A DNA stretch of 12,964 nt, taken from NCBI GenBank assembly GCA_003152555.1, contig PMAL01000057.1, forward strand, positions 705 through 13,668, read 5' to 3'. Positions 1-6,203 of this stretch are shown piece after piece (within the stretch, counting starts at the first letter, position 1; the number at the start of each line of letters is the position of its first letter). A model generated the notes under the pieces. That model did no database searches, had not been told where the DNA came from, and was given only the letters and a program-made list of their open reading frames with translations. Both the position numbers and the translations under genes were made by a program. Source of the stretch: Acidimicrobiaceae bacterium. Lineage in GTDB: Bacteria > Actinomycetota > Acidimicrobiia > Acidimicrobiales > RAAP-2.

Positions 1-677
1 AGGAAGCCGCAGGGAACGGCCGCCTTGGCCAGTCCCGTAAAGCCGCCAATTCCGTTGTGAGCTCCCGAGAACGCGAAGTCATGGATCGACGGCAATGTCG
101 CACCGCCGGCTCCCGACGCTTCGTGGATAAGGGCCAAGATCGTAAAGGAGATCATCGCGGTGTACTCAATGAAGACAAACACCCATTGCAGGCGCACTGA
201 CGGCCTAATGCCTCGAATGGCGAGGTACACCAGGACTCCCATGATGGCCGTGGCCACCAACCAAGTAGTCAAGTCATTGAATGTATGTCCAGTTGGCGCC
301 ACGACAAACAGAAAGTACGCGCCGGCCAAAGTGATGTTGCCCACGTTGGCGAAGGTCGATACCGCCACGTTGAGCAGACCGGTACCCACTCCAATGGAAG
401 GAGTAACCGCTTCGCCTACCCATATATAAGGCGCGCCCGCGTGCGCTCGCCATCGGTTCAGACTTGCGTACCCAACCGCACACGCTCCCATCATGAGTCC
501 AACGATGAGCACCGCGAGCGGCTCGATGTGGCCCGCAAAACCTACCAAGATCGCGAGTGTGTAGGCCACACTGCTTGACGGTGCAACGTTTGCGATGGAA
601 ACAACGAAGTCGCCCCACAAACTCACCGAATCTGCCTTCAGACCTAGTTCTTTATCGGTCTGGTCCATTTGTGTCAC
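1..677 (-). CDS. APC-family permease, N-terminal part (cut by left edge)
   Basis: Reading the minus strand from GTG at 677 gives about 225 codons with no stop, running off the left edge. The protein begins MTQMDQTDKELGLKADSVS and then has hydrophobic segments typical of the amino acid-polyamine-organocation (APC) superfamily: the TM1-like stretch SIANVAPSSSVAYTLAIL, then LNRWRAHAGAPYIWVGEA with the G-x-x-Y-x-W pattern, then at least three more membrane spans. It is an inner-membrane secondary transporter; the substrate cannot be read, but the family usually carries amino acids or amines. I chose GTG 677 over ATG 668 because GAGGGGG (684-690) lies 6-7 bases upstream of it, while for ATG 668 the gap would be about 15. 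The gene diverges from the kinase operon and has its own copy of the operon's 17-bp operator in its promoter, so the two units are probably co-regulated. Confidence is high for the family, moderate for the start. Confidence 0.85.
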   Translation of the reverse strand, partial: MTQMDQTDKELGLKADSVSLWGDFVVSIANVAPSSSVAYTLAILVGFAGHIEPLAVLIVGLMMGACAVGYASLNRWRAHAGAPYIWVGEAVTPSIGVGTGLLNVAVSTFANVGNITLAGAYFLFVVAPTGHTFNDLTTWLVATAIMGVLVYLAIRGIRPSVRLQWVFVFIEYTAMISFTILALIHEASGAGGATLPSIHDFAFSGAHNGIGGFTGLAKAAVPCGF

Positions 678-712
678 AGGAAGCCCCCTCGCTAGCCGTG
701 TAATTTTGACTA

Positions 713-741
713 AGAGTAAGTCATCTGATGACTTCTGTCAA
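713..741 (-). promoter_or_regulatory. Leftward sigma70-type promoter for the permease
   Basis: On the minus strand, TTGACA (741-736) is followed by exactly 17 bases and then TACTCT (718-713), a good -35/-10 pair. Transcription would start near 706, leaving a leader of about 29 bases before GTG 677. The spacer is occupied by the 17-bp palindrome 718-734, which also touches the first base of the -10. A protein bound there would block RNA polymerase. Confidence 0.7.
718..734. promoter_or_regulatory. Operator copy 1, perfect 17-bp palindrome
   Basis: AAGTCATC-T-GATGACTT is a perfect inverted repeat with a one-base centre. The identical 17 bases occur again at 943-959. Odd-centred palindromes of this size are typical targets of dimeric GntR-family proteins, and such a regulator is the last gene of the neighbouring operon. 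Assignment to that protein is inferred from position only; the half-site GTCATC is not the classic GTxTAxAC pattern of the HutC subgroup. Confidence 0.75.
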
Positions 742-792
742 ACCATTTTGGAAGAATTTCTCACCTTTCTGCGTCATTCGGTCAGGGAGAAT

Positions 793-813
793 CTTGGTGC
801 GGGCGTCACCAAG
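793..813. repeat. Inverted repeat, 7-bp arms
   Basis: CTTGGTG (793-799) and CACCAAG (807-813) are perfect inverted arms around a 7-base centre. The repeat lies between the two divergent promoters, about 87 bases upstream of the predicted start of the leftward transcript, so it is neither a terminator nor a leader hairpin of either gene. It may be an activator site or a chance symmetry. Confidence 0.3.
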
Positions 814-863
814 TTGGGTAAATGTGTTAATTGATGGGCTAATGATCTCGTCAATTCGAAAAA

Positions 864-906
864 CTCACGTGGCTCCGTTGCATCAAAATTTCATCGGCCA
901 CGTGAG
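864..906. promoter_or_regulatory. Inverted pair of CTCACGTGGC sites
   Basis: CTCACGTGGC (864-873) and its exact reverse complement GCCACGTGAG (897-906) are separated by 23 bases. Each arm itself contains the 6-bp palindrome CACGTG. Centre-to-centre spacing is 33 bp, close to three helical turns, so two bound proteins would lie on the same face of the DNA. The pair lies roughly 65-107 bases upstream of the predicted rightward transcript start, a usual place for an activator. The binding protein is unknown. A cruciform or hairpin is the alternative reading. Confidence 0.5.
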
Positions 907-935
907 ACGTGTCGAAAAAATGTCAAGAGAATCGT

Positions 936-964
936 TTGACCAAAGTCATCTGATGACTTACTCT
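936..964 (+). promoter_or_regulatory. Rightward sigma70-type promoter for the kinase operon
   Basis: TTGACC (936-941), a 17-base spacer (942-958) and TACTCT (959-964) form a promoter that is a near mirror image of the leftward one. Transcription would start near 971, giving a leader of about 120 bases before the kinase. The palindrome 943-959 fills the spacer and covers the first base of the -10, exactly as in the permease promoter. Confidence 0.7.
943..959. promoter_or_regulatory. Operator copy 2, perfect 17-bp palindrome
   Basis: Identical to operator copy 1 (AAGTCATC-T-GATGACTT), centred 225 bp away. Outside the palindrome the similarity between the two sites continues when one is reverse-complemented (GAGTAAGTC on one side, GTCAAAC on the other), because each is embedded in the same promoter. 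Two sites could bind independently or together through a DNA loop. Confidence 0.75.
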
Positions 965-1036
965 AGGGTTCAAGAGAGGTTTAATTGACTAGCGAGTGGC
1001 TCCATCAACACGGGGCGGCGGACTTTTGGGGGGACC

Positions 1037-1096
1037 GTGGACGTGAACCGTGAGCATCTCGTCGCCACCGTGGCGAAGGTGAGCGGCGCCGCGTGA
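1037..1096 (+). CDS. Possible 17-19-codon leader ORF coupled to the kinase
   Basis: From GTG 1037 (or GTG 1043) the frame reads MDVNREHLVATVAKVSGAA and ends at TGA 1094-1096, overlapping the kinase GTG by 4 bases (GTGA). Nearly every codon ends in G or C, like the real genes of this operon, and a GGGGGG run lies just upstream at 1028-1033. All other junctions in the operon are also 4-base overlaps, so this could be a true short gene or coupling leader. Against it, it is very short, I do not recognise the peptide, and the frame is open only back to 989, so it may be the tail of a deleted gene. Confidence 0.3.
   Translation: MDVNREHLVATVAKVSGAA
1062..1076. repeat. 15-bp palindrome just upstream of the kinase start
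   Basis: TCGCCAC-C-GTGGCGA is a perfect inverted repeat. It ends where the purine-rich GAAGGTGAG (1075-1083), the likely ribosome binding site of the kinase, begins. Folded in RNA it would be a short GC-rich hairpin next to that site and could affect initiation. It also lies within the candidate leader ORF, so the symmetry may be incidental. Confidence 0.3.
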
Positions 1097-2571
1097 CGTA
1101 CGTCATTGGCATTGACTTCGGCTCCCAAAGCATCAAGGGGGTGCTGATTGACCCTGACGGACAGATACGAAGTTCGGGGTCACACGGATTGACGATGTCG
1201 CATCCTCAGGGAGGATGGGCGGAGCAGGACCCCAGTCACTGGGAAGAGGGAATTGCCATCGTTATCGCCAAGGTCTTGGGAAACGCCGGAGTCGCCGGCA
1301 GTGAAATAGGAATGCTCAACCTGGCGTGTCAAGTCGACGGTGTCGTACCTATCTCTCGCGAAGGCGAAGCCCTGGGACCTGCGATCATTTGGCTCGATCG
1401 AAGGGCCGACGTCCAAGCAAGCGAACTAGCCCGCAAGGTCGGACCAATGCGTCTCTTCGAGATCACGGGTCTCCAACCCGACTCGTCGCATTCCGGACCA
1501 AAGGTCATGTGGCTGCGCGATCACGAACCCGAGATTTTCGCGAAGGCGTTTGCCTTTCCCCCGGCGGCGGGATATCTACTGCACCACCTCACCGGCCAGC
1601 TCGCCATCGATCACGCGAACGCGTCATCGAGCCTGCTCTACGACCTGCGACTGCGCCGATGGTCCGATGAACTGCTCGACGCGGCCGGGCTCAGCGCAGC
1701 GCAGTTGGGCCGCATTGGAGAAGCCAGCGAAGTCGTCGGAACGCTCAACTCAGGTGCTGCCGAGAGAATAGGACTGTCGACATCTTGCCAAGTGTTGGTC
1801 GGCACCGGCGACGAACACGCGGGCTCCATCGGCGCCGGCGCCATTTCCAAAGGAATCATCACGGACGTCACCGGAACCGCGGAGCCAGTCACCGTCGCGA
1901 CCGATTCATTCGTGCTCGACTATGACGGCCTCGTCGAAACCCACGCGCACGCCCTCCAGGGCTTCTACCTAGTGGAGAACCCCGGCTTCGTCTCCGGCGG
2001 CAGCACCCTCTGGCTCGCCGAAAACATCCTGAAAGTACCTCAAGCAGAACTATTTGATCTCGCGGCTCACGCACCGGCCGGCTCCAACGGCGTGCTGTTC
2101 ATACCCGCACTCTCTGGCGCCATGACACCGCGGTGGAACTCGAAAATGCGGGGCGCCTTTGCCGGACTTGACATGTCGCACACGGCGAACGACATGGCCC
2201 GGGCTGTGTTGGAAGGATGCACGTTTGCCCTTCGCGATATCACCGACCGGTTCGCATCACTCGGGTTGGGCGGTGACGAGATCAGAGTTGTCGGCGGAGG
2301 GTCGATCAGCGAACTGTGGCTTCAGATTAAGGCTGACGTGACGGGCCGTCCAGTTCGTCCAGTGCTCACGCATCACGCCACGGCTGTCGGTGCTGCGCTG
2401 CTCGCGGGCGTTGCGGCGAAGATCTTCAGCGACCTGGACGAAGCGGTGAACCGGACCGTCACGCTGTCCGATGAGCCGTATGTTGCAGACCCTAAGAGGA
2501 CATCTCTTTATGACGACGCCTATGGTCGCTACCGGGCCCTCTTTGACGGTGTCGAGGAGGTGCTGGCGTGA
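1093..2571 (+). CDS. FGGY-family carbohydrate (pentulose/polyol) kinase
   Basis: The protein has 492 residues, the usual length for FGGY kinases such as xylulokinase or glycerol kinase, which use ATP to phosphorylate a ketose or polyol in the cytoplasm. The N-terminal phosphate-binding motif is GIDFGSQSIKG (residues 6-16). GWAEQDPSHW (41-50) and the sugar-site region IIWLDRRA (98-105) follow. The catalytic base should be Asp240 in VGTGDEHAGSIGAG. C-terminal nucleotide-site motifs are GTAEP (261-265), RAVLEGCTFAL (370-380) and VVGGGSISELW (399-409). The GTG start follows GAAGGTGAG and places the motif at the expected N terminus. It is the first large gene of the operon and its stop overlaps the next start by 4 bases. 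The substrate cannot be deduced; xylulose-like or tetrulose-like sugars are possible. Family assignment is firm. Confidence 0.9.
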   Translation: MTYVIGIDFGSQSIKGVLIDPDGQIRSSGSHGLTMSHPQGGWAEQDPSHWEEGIAIVIAKVLGNAGVAGSEIGMLNLACQVDGVVPISREGEALGPAIIWLDRRADVQASELARKVGPMRLFEITGLQPDSSHSGPKVMWLRDHEPEIFAKAFAFPPAAGYLLHHLTGQLAIDHANASSSLLYDLRLRRWSDELLDAAGLSAAQLGRIGEASEVVGTLNSGAAERIGLSTSCQVLVGTGDEHAGSIGAGAISKGIITDVTGTAEPVTVATDSFVLDYDGLVETHAHALQGFYLVENPGFVSGGSTLWLAENILKVPQAELFDLAAHAPAGSNGVLFIPALSGAMTPRWNSKMRGAFAGLDMSHTANDMARAVLEGCTFALRDITDRFASLGLGGDEIRVVGGGSISELWLQIKADVTGRPVRPVLTHHATAVGAALLAGVAAKIFSDLDEAVNRTVTLSDEPYVADPKRTSLYDDAYGRYRALFDGVEEVLA

Positions 2572-3995
2572 GCACCGAGCAGATCACTGTCGATGACTTG
2601 AGTGAACTCCGCGAGTTGATTCGCACTTCGCCTGAAGCTAGTTCATTGAGAGAAATTGGCCTCCGCGAGATAGTGAGTGGCCCGGGCGCCATTGCGACAC
2701 TGCCGCAGATACTTCTTCGGCTCGGCATCGACGCGAGCGCACGAATTACCGTGTTCTCCGATTTGACGCCCAAGCGCTACCATGACGCTGACGTCCTTGA
2801 CGTTGTGCTCGATCTTGTTGTTCGTTCGAACAACAAGATCGAGCACGTGTGTATCGCGCGCGAAAAAGAGGGTGCGATTGTCCTAGCCGATGAGTTGACG
2901 GTGGCGAGTGCCATCGACGCCGTAACCCGGACATCACCGCAAGCACTCGTGAGCGTCGGATCCGGGACCGTCGTTGACATTGGAAAAGTGATTGCCAATG
3001 AGTTGTCACTCACCCACGTAGTGGTCCAAACGGCCGCCAGCGTGAATGGCTTTGCCGATGACCAGAGTGTGCTCCTGATCAGCGGCGTCAAGCGAACGAC
3101 ACCTAGTCGTTGGCCGGACGCCCTCATCGTCGATCCAGACGTCGTAGCGCACGCTCCCCTGCCCATGACCCGCTCGGGCCTCGGCGATCAGCTCTCGATG
3201 TTCAGCGCGTCAGCGGATTGGTACTTGTCAGACGCGGTGGGATTCGACACGAGTTTTTCGCCGACACTGGTCACGATGATGCGTCGAGACCTCGACCAAC
3301 TGGTGAAGGTGTCGAGTGACCTCGGTCGGGGTGACCCAGAAGCTGTCGGAGTGTTGGCGTCGTGTCTCACCCGCGGGGGCATCGCGATGGGTGTCGCTGG
3401 CCGTACGGCTCCGTCATCTGGCACTGAACACCTCATCAGCCATCTCCTGGAGATGCACGCCGATGCGTTCCACGTGCCAAGTGCCTCGCATGGATCACAG
3501 GTGGGCGTGGCGAGTGTGGTCGCCGCGATTATCTGGCAGCGGGTGCGCGAACGGCTCTTAAGCGGCGATGCCGAAGTGAGCGCTGAGAATGTCGCTTCAC
3601 GGATGGACGTGCTCAGTGCGTTTGCGCACTTGGATCCTTCGGGAGCACTGGCCGAAGAATGCTGGGCCGCCTACGAACGCAAATCAACGTGGACTCATCT
3701 CCACTTGGACGACATTCGCCGAATCGTGTCTGAGTGGTCCACCAATGACGAAAAGGTTGACGGACTTTTGAAGCCAGCCGCTTTTGTCACTTCAATGCTG
3801 AAGGACGCGCGAGCACCTGTAAGTTTCAGTCAACTTGACCCGGCACCGGGCCCGGAGGTCGTGCAGTGGGCCCTAACTAAAGGTCACCTCATGCGCGACC
3901 GATTCTGCGTAATGGATTTGGCCGTGCTCATCGGCGCCTGGAACGCCGATGACGTCACGGCGGTCTTGAGTGAACTCGATAAGTTGGCCTCGTGA
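2568..3995 (+). CDS. Glycerol-1-phosphate dehydrogenase-like (AraM/EgsA-type) NAD(P)H-dependent oxidoreductase
   Basis: The 475-residue protein belongs to the iron-alcohol dehydrogenase/dehydroquinate synthase fold, sn-glycerol-1-phosphate dehydrogenase branch. That branch reduces dihydroxyacetone phosphate or related keto-phosphates with NAD(P)H and a bound metal. Visible motifs are the nucleotide-binding SVGSGTVVDIGK (129-140), TAASVNGFADD (155-165), and probable metal ligands Asp207 (SGLGDQLS), His288 (SGTEHLISH) and His308 (SHGSQVGV). It starts at GTG 2568, overlapping the kinase stop, and overlaps the HAD gene at its end. It probably acts on the kinase product or makes the HAD substrate. 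A 42-bp palindrome lies inside the gene (2805-2846) and encodes VLDLVVRSNNKIEH in a helix-strand region between the fold's first elements. The reading frame stays open through it. Fold and family are firm; the natural substrate is not. Confidence 0.85.
   Translation: MSTEQITVDDLSELRELIRTSPEASSLREIGLREIVSGPGAIATLPQILLRLGIDASARITVFSDLTPKRYHDADVLDVVLDLVVRSNNKIEHVCIAREKEGAIVLADELTVASAIDAVTRTSPQALVSVGSGTVVDIGKVIANELSLTHVVVQTAASVNGFADDQSVLLISGVKRTTPSRWPDALIVDPDVVAHAPLPMTRSGLGDQLSMFSASADWYLSDAVGFDTSFSPTLVTMMRRDLDQLVKVSSDLGRGDPEAVGVLASCLTRGGIAMGVAGRTAPSSGTEHLISHLLEMHADAFHVPSASHGSQVGVASVVAAIIWQRVRERLLSGDAEVSAENVASRMDVLSAFAHLDPSGALAEECWAAYERKSTWTHLHLDDIRRIVSEWSTNDEKVDGLLKPAAFVTSMLKDARAPVSFSQLDPAPGPEVVQWALTKGHLMRDRFCVMDLAVLIGAWNADDVTAVLSELDKLAS
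2805..2846. repeat. 42-bp palindrome inside the dehydrogenase gene
   Basis: The left arm GTGCTCGATCTTGTTGTTCG (2805-2824) is followed by TT and then by its perfect 20-base reverse complement (2827-2846). In RNA this would be an 18-20 bp hairpin. It lies in frame, so both strands encode nearly the same peptide (VLDLVVRSNNKIEH on the plus strand, VLDLVVRTNNKIEH on the minus). No T-run follows, so it is not a classical terminator. A perfect hairpin this long is exceptional within a coding sequence. Confidence 0.9.
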
Positions 3996-4810
3996 CCAAG
4001 ACCATCATCGTGGAACCGATTGATCGTCTCTACAAGGGTTACGCCCTAGACCTCGACGGCACCGTGTATATCGGCGACCACCTTCTTGATGGTGCCCAAA
4101 AGGTAATAACGACACTGCGCGAGAACTCACGAGTGGTCTTCGTCACCAACAAGCCGCTCGAAACAGCGGAGTCCTACGCGGCCAAGCTCACGGGCCTCGG
4201 CATCCCCACCGAAACTGCCGACATCGTGACGCCGCTTGATTCCCTCGTTGACTACCTCGACATCAACCACGGTGGCGCCGTAATTTTGACGGTCGCCGAA
4301 CCCCTGGTGGACGACGTACTGCGAGACGCTGGTTTCCAGGTCACCGGCGATCCACTTGAGGCTGATGTTGTCGTGGTCTCCTTCGACCGGACATTCACCT
4401 ACGCCAAACTGTTCGCCGCATATCGAGCGGTCAACAATGGAGCGGTGATCATTGCCACCAACCCGGATCCCTTTTGTCCCACGCCCGAAGGAGGCTTGCC
4501 GGACTGTGCTGCCATGCTGGCAGCCGTTGAGGCCTGCACGGGCGCGACCGCCGAGGCCATTGTCGGAAAGCCCAGCGCGCATATGGGTCGTGCGATATTA
4601 GGTCGACTGAACATTGAGCCGGCAGACGCGGTCATGGTGGGCGACCGACTGCTCACTGACATCGCCATGGGACAGTCACTCGGCATGGCGAGCGTCTTGA
4701 TCCTCACGGGCGTTTCCAGCCTCGAAGACATAGGTCGTAGTGGCGTGCAGCCCGATTTCGTTATCGACAAACTTCTTGACCTTCTTCCTAGTGAACGGGA
4801 CCAACCATGA
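3992..4810 (+). CDS. HAD-superfamily IIA (NagD/AraL-type) sugar-phosphate phosphatase
   Basis: The 272-residue protein has the four HAD motifs: DLDGT with nucleophile Asp20 and acid Asp22, VTNK at 51-54 (the motif II Thr is Thr52), Lys193 in VGKPSAHMG, and VGDRLLTDIAMG with Asp218 and Asp223. TNPDPFCPTPEGGLPD (156-171) lies in the type-IIA cap, as in NagD, AraL and PGP phosphatases, which remove phosphate from small phosphorylated sugars or glycolate in the cytoplasm. It starts at GTG 3992, overlapping the dehydrogenase by 4 bases. A NagD-type phosphatase next to an AraM-type dehydrogenase is also seen in the Bacillus subtilis arabinose operon (araL-araM), which supports a working pair. Here it may release a dephosphorylated product or remove a toxic by-product; the substrate is unknown. 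Confidence 0.85.
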   Translation: MTKTIIVEPIDRLYKGYALDLDGTVYIGDHLLDGAQKVITTLRENSRVVFVTNKPLETAESYAAKLTGLGIPTETADIVTPLDSLVDYLDINHGGAVILTVAEPLVDDVLRDAGFQVTGDPLEADVVVVSFDRTFTYAKLFAAYRAVNNGAVIIATNPDPFCPTPEGGLPDCAAMLAAVEACTGATAEAIVGKPSAHMGRAILGRLNIEPADAVMVGDRLLTDIAMGQSLGMASVLILTGVSSLEDIGRSGVQPDFVIDKLLDLLPSERDQP

Positions 4811-5481
4811 TCAATTTCATCTTCATGCTCACGCACGCTGACAGCACCATTGAGGATGCGCTTGACTACGTCGAGCAACTGGGCGACACCGGTCTTCACT
4901 ACATTGGCTTCAAGGACGTGGGCGCGACGCCCGAGCGCCAGCGAGAAATTGCGCACTTTGCGCATGAAGTCGGATTTGAAGTCATGTTAGAAGTCGTCTC
5001 GACCACTCGCGAGGACGAGGTCAACTCCGTTCACGCGGCGCTGGCCGCCGGCGTCGACTGGGTGCTCGGTGGCACCCAACCCGACGCCGTCTTGCCTCTC
5101 TTGGCCGGTTCCGACGTTCGCTACTGTCCCTTCCCCGGTCGCGTAGTTGGGCACCCCAGCATCCTGGAAGGCAGCATCGAGGAGATCGCGACCAGTGCCG
5201 CCTCACTCACCGCGCGGTCAGGCGTGTACGGCTTGGACCTGCTCGCTTACCGACACGAGACCGCCAATATTGAAGAGTTAACCCGAGCCGTCGTGGCTGC
5301 GTCAGCCAGGCCAGTTATTGCGGCCGGGTCGGTCGTGCGCGACGAACAAATCAAGATGCTGTCGTCTGCGGGAGCGTGGGGTTTCACCATTGGCTCGGCA
5401 ATCTTCGACGGACTCTTTCCCGGCGCCCCGGACGTTACCGCGCAGGTGCGCCACGTGCTGGAGGTTGCGAGCCACGCATGA
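4807..5481 (+). CDS. Uncharacterised phosphate-binding TIM-barrel protein
   Basis: The protein has 224 residues and an evident eight-strand beta/alpha pattern: INFIFMLT, HYIGFKDVG, EVMLEVVS, WVLGGT, YCPFPGRV, GLDLLAYR, PVIAAG, GFTIGSAIF. The last two strands carry IAAGSVVRDEQ (171-181) and GFTIGSAIFDG (192-202), which look like the phosphate-gripping loops of the HisA/TrpF/ribulose-phosphate-3-epimerase barrels. Candidate active-site residues at strand ends are Lys36 (GFKDVG), Glu62 (LEVVS) and His150 (YRH). I do not recognise a characterised family; an aldolase, isomerase or epimerase acting on the phosphorylated intermediate fits the barrel type and the operon. It starts at ATG 4807 inside an ATGA overlap with the HAD gene and ends in an ATGA overlap with the regulator gene. 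There is no signal peptide. Confidence 0.75.
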   Translation: MINFIFMLTHADSTIEDALDYVEQLGDTGLHYIGFKDVGATPERQREIAHFAHEVGFEVMLEVVSTTREDEVNSVHAALAAGVDWVLGGTQPDAVLPLLAGSDVRYCPFPGRVVGHPSILEGSIEEIATSAASLTARSGVYGLDLLAYRHETANIEELTRAVVAASARPVIAAGSVVRDEQIKMLSSAGAWGFTIGSAIFDGLFPGAPDVTAQVRHVLEVASHA

Positions 5482-6203
5482 GCAAAACCACCGTCGCGCG
5501 AGGCAGCCGGGTCGAAGAAGTCCGGCTCGGTCTGCTTGAGGACCTGACCAACGGTGAATTGCCGGTGGGGGCGAAGCTCGTCAACGAACAGGAACTCGCA
5601 TTACGTTTCGACGTCAGCCGGCTCACGGTCCGTGAGGCAGTTGCGGCGCTGGTCACGACGGGCTACCTCGAACGCCGCCACGGCAGCGGAACCTACGTCG
5701 TTGGCTTGCCGGGACCACGCCACGCCCTTGACGCCACGCTCAGTTACACCCACATGATTGCCGAAGCGGGAATGAAGCCGGGCGTGGAGCTCCTCGACAT
5801 CGAGACCCGTCCGGCGACCAAGACCGAGGCGCACGAACTCAACCTCGAACCCAAGGAATTAGTCCGCTCGCTCGAGCGAGTGCGCACGGCGGACGGCCGC
5901 GCCGTGGTCTATTCGATTGACATCGTGCCCGAACGGTTCGTCGCCGGCGTATCCAACAAAAAGTTCAACCGTTCGCTCTACGACTTGCTCTTGTCAATTG
6001 GTGAGCCCGTTGTCAGCGCGAATGCGGTCCTCTTGCCCGTCATTGCCGATCAGCGACTGTCATCATTGCTCGAAGTCAAGGTGGGCAGCGCCCTTCAGCA
6101 AATCAGCGAGGTGGACTTCAACAGAAATGGCCATCCGATCGTCCTTTCTACCGAGTGGCACGTGCCGGGCGTATTCGAGTTACGTGTGAATCGCCGGCCA
6201 TGA
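5478..6203 (+). CDS. GntR/HutC-type transcriptional regulator with UTRA effector domain
   Basis: The 241-residue protein has an N-terminal GntR winged helix (about residues 10-75), including LVNEQELALRFDVSRLTVRE and the wing ERRHGSGTYVV. A C-terminal UTRA-like ligand domain follows (about 95-235), with the typical LSYTHMIAEAGMKPGVELLD opening, RVRTADGRAVVYS and STEWHVPGVFELRV. The family's dimers bind short palindromes and let go when a pathway metabolite fills the UTRA pocket. The frame is open further upstream (to ATG 5376), but ATG 5478 is the right start: it sits in an ATGA overlap with the TIM-barrel gene and gives the normal family N terminus. As the last gene of the operon it probably controls its own operon and the divergent permease through the palindromes at 718-734 and 943-959. 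Confidence 0.88.
   Translation: MSKTTVARGSRVEEVRLGLLEDLTNGELPVGAKLVNEQELALRFDVSRLTVREAVAALVTTGYLERRHGSGTYVVGLPGPRHALDATLSYTHMIAEAGMKPGVELLDIETRPATKTEAHELNLEPKELVRSLERVRTADGRAVVYSIDIVPERFVAGVSNKKFNRSLYDLLLSIGEPVVSANAVLLPVIADQRLSSLLEVKVGSALQQISEVDFNRNGHPIVLSTEWHVPGVFELRVNRRP

Larger units (their letters stand above)
678..1092. promoter_or_regulatory. Divergent control region between permease and kinase operon
   Basis: This 415-bp stretch separates two diverging transcription units and holds no convincing long gene; the ORFs one can draw in it have poor codon use and cross the promoters. It contains, left to right: the leftward promoter with operator copy 1 (713-741), a 7-bp-stem inverted repeat (793-813), a weak AATTGA...TCAATT pair (829-856), a 10-bp inverted pair centred on CACGTG (864-906), the rightward promoter with operator copy 2 (936-964), and a possible short leader ORF (1037-1096) that includes a 15-bp palindrome (1062-1076). 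This density of symmetric sites suggests control by more than one protein. Confidence 0.75.

Noticed and set aside
274..618. 114-codon minus-strand ORF in the permease region
   Set aside because: It is Arg/Gly-rich and out of frame with the open permease frame, which has clear membrane-span and APC motifs.
595..988. Two overlapping plus-strand ORFs (595-834, 728-988) in the divergent gap
   Set aside because: They cross the promoters and operators, have poor codon use and no recognisable motifs.
2643..2846. 67-codon minus-strand ORF carrying VLDLVVRTNNKIEH-like peptide
   Set aside because: Its similarity to the dehydrogenase is caused by the 42-bp palindrome; it is a shadow, not a duplicated gene.
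2777..3166. 129-codon minus-strand ORF
   Set aside because: Antisense shadow of the dehydrogenase, which has intact family motifs across the same bases.
4399..4965. 188-codon minus-strand ORF
   Set aside because: Antisense to the HAD and TIM-barrel genes; long only because of GC-biased third positions.
5376..5477. 34-residue N-terminal extension of the GntR protein from ATG 5376
   Set aside because: It lies inside the TIM-barrel gene and is Arg/Gly-rich; ATG 5478 gives the normal family start and an ATGA overlap.
5892..5914. CACGGCG...CGCCGTG hairpin in the GntR gene
   Set aside because: A 7-bp GC-rich pair is expected by chance in such coding DNA and has no T-run or conserved context.
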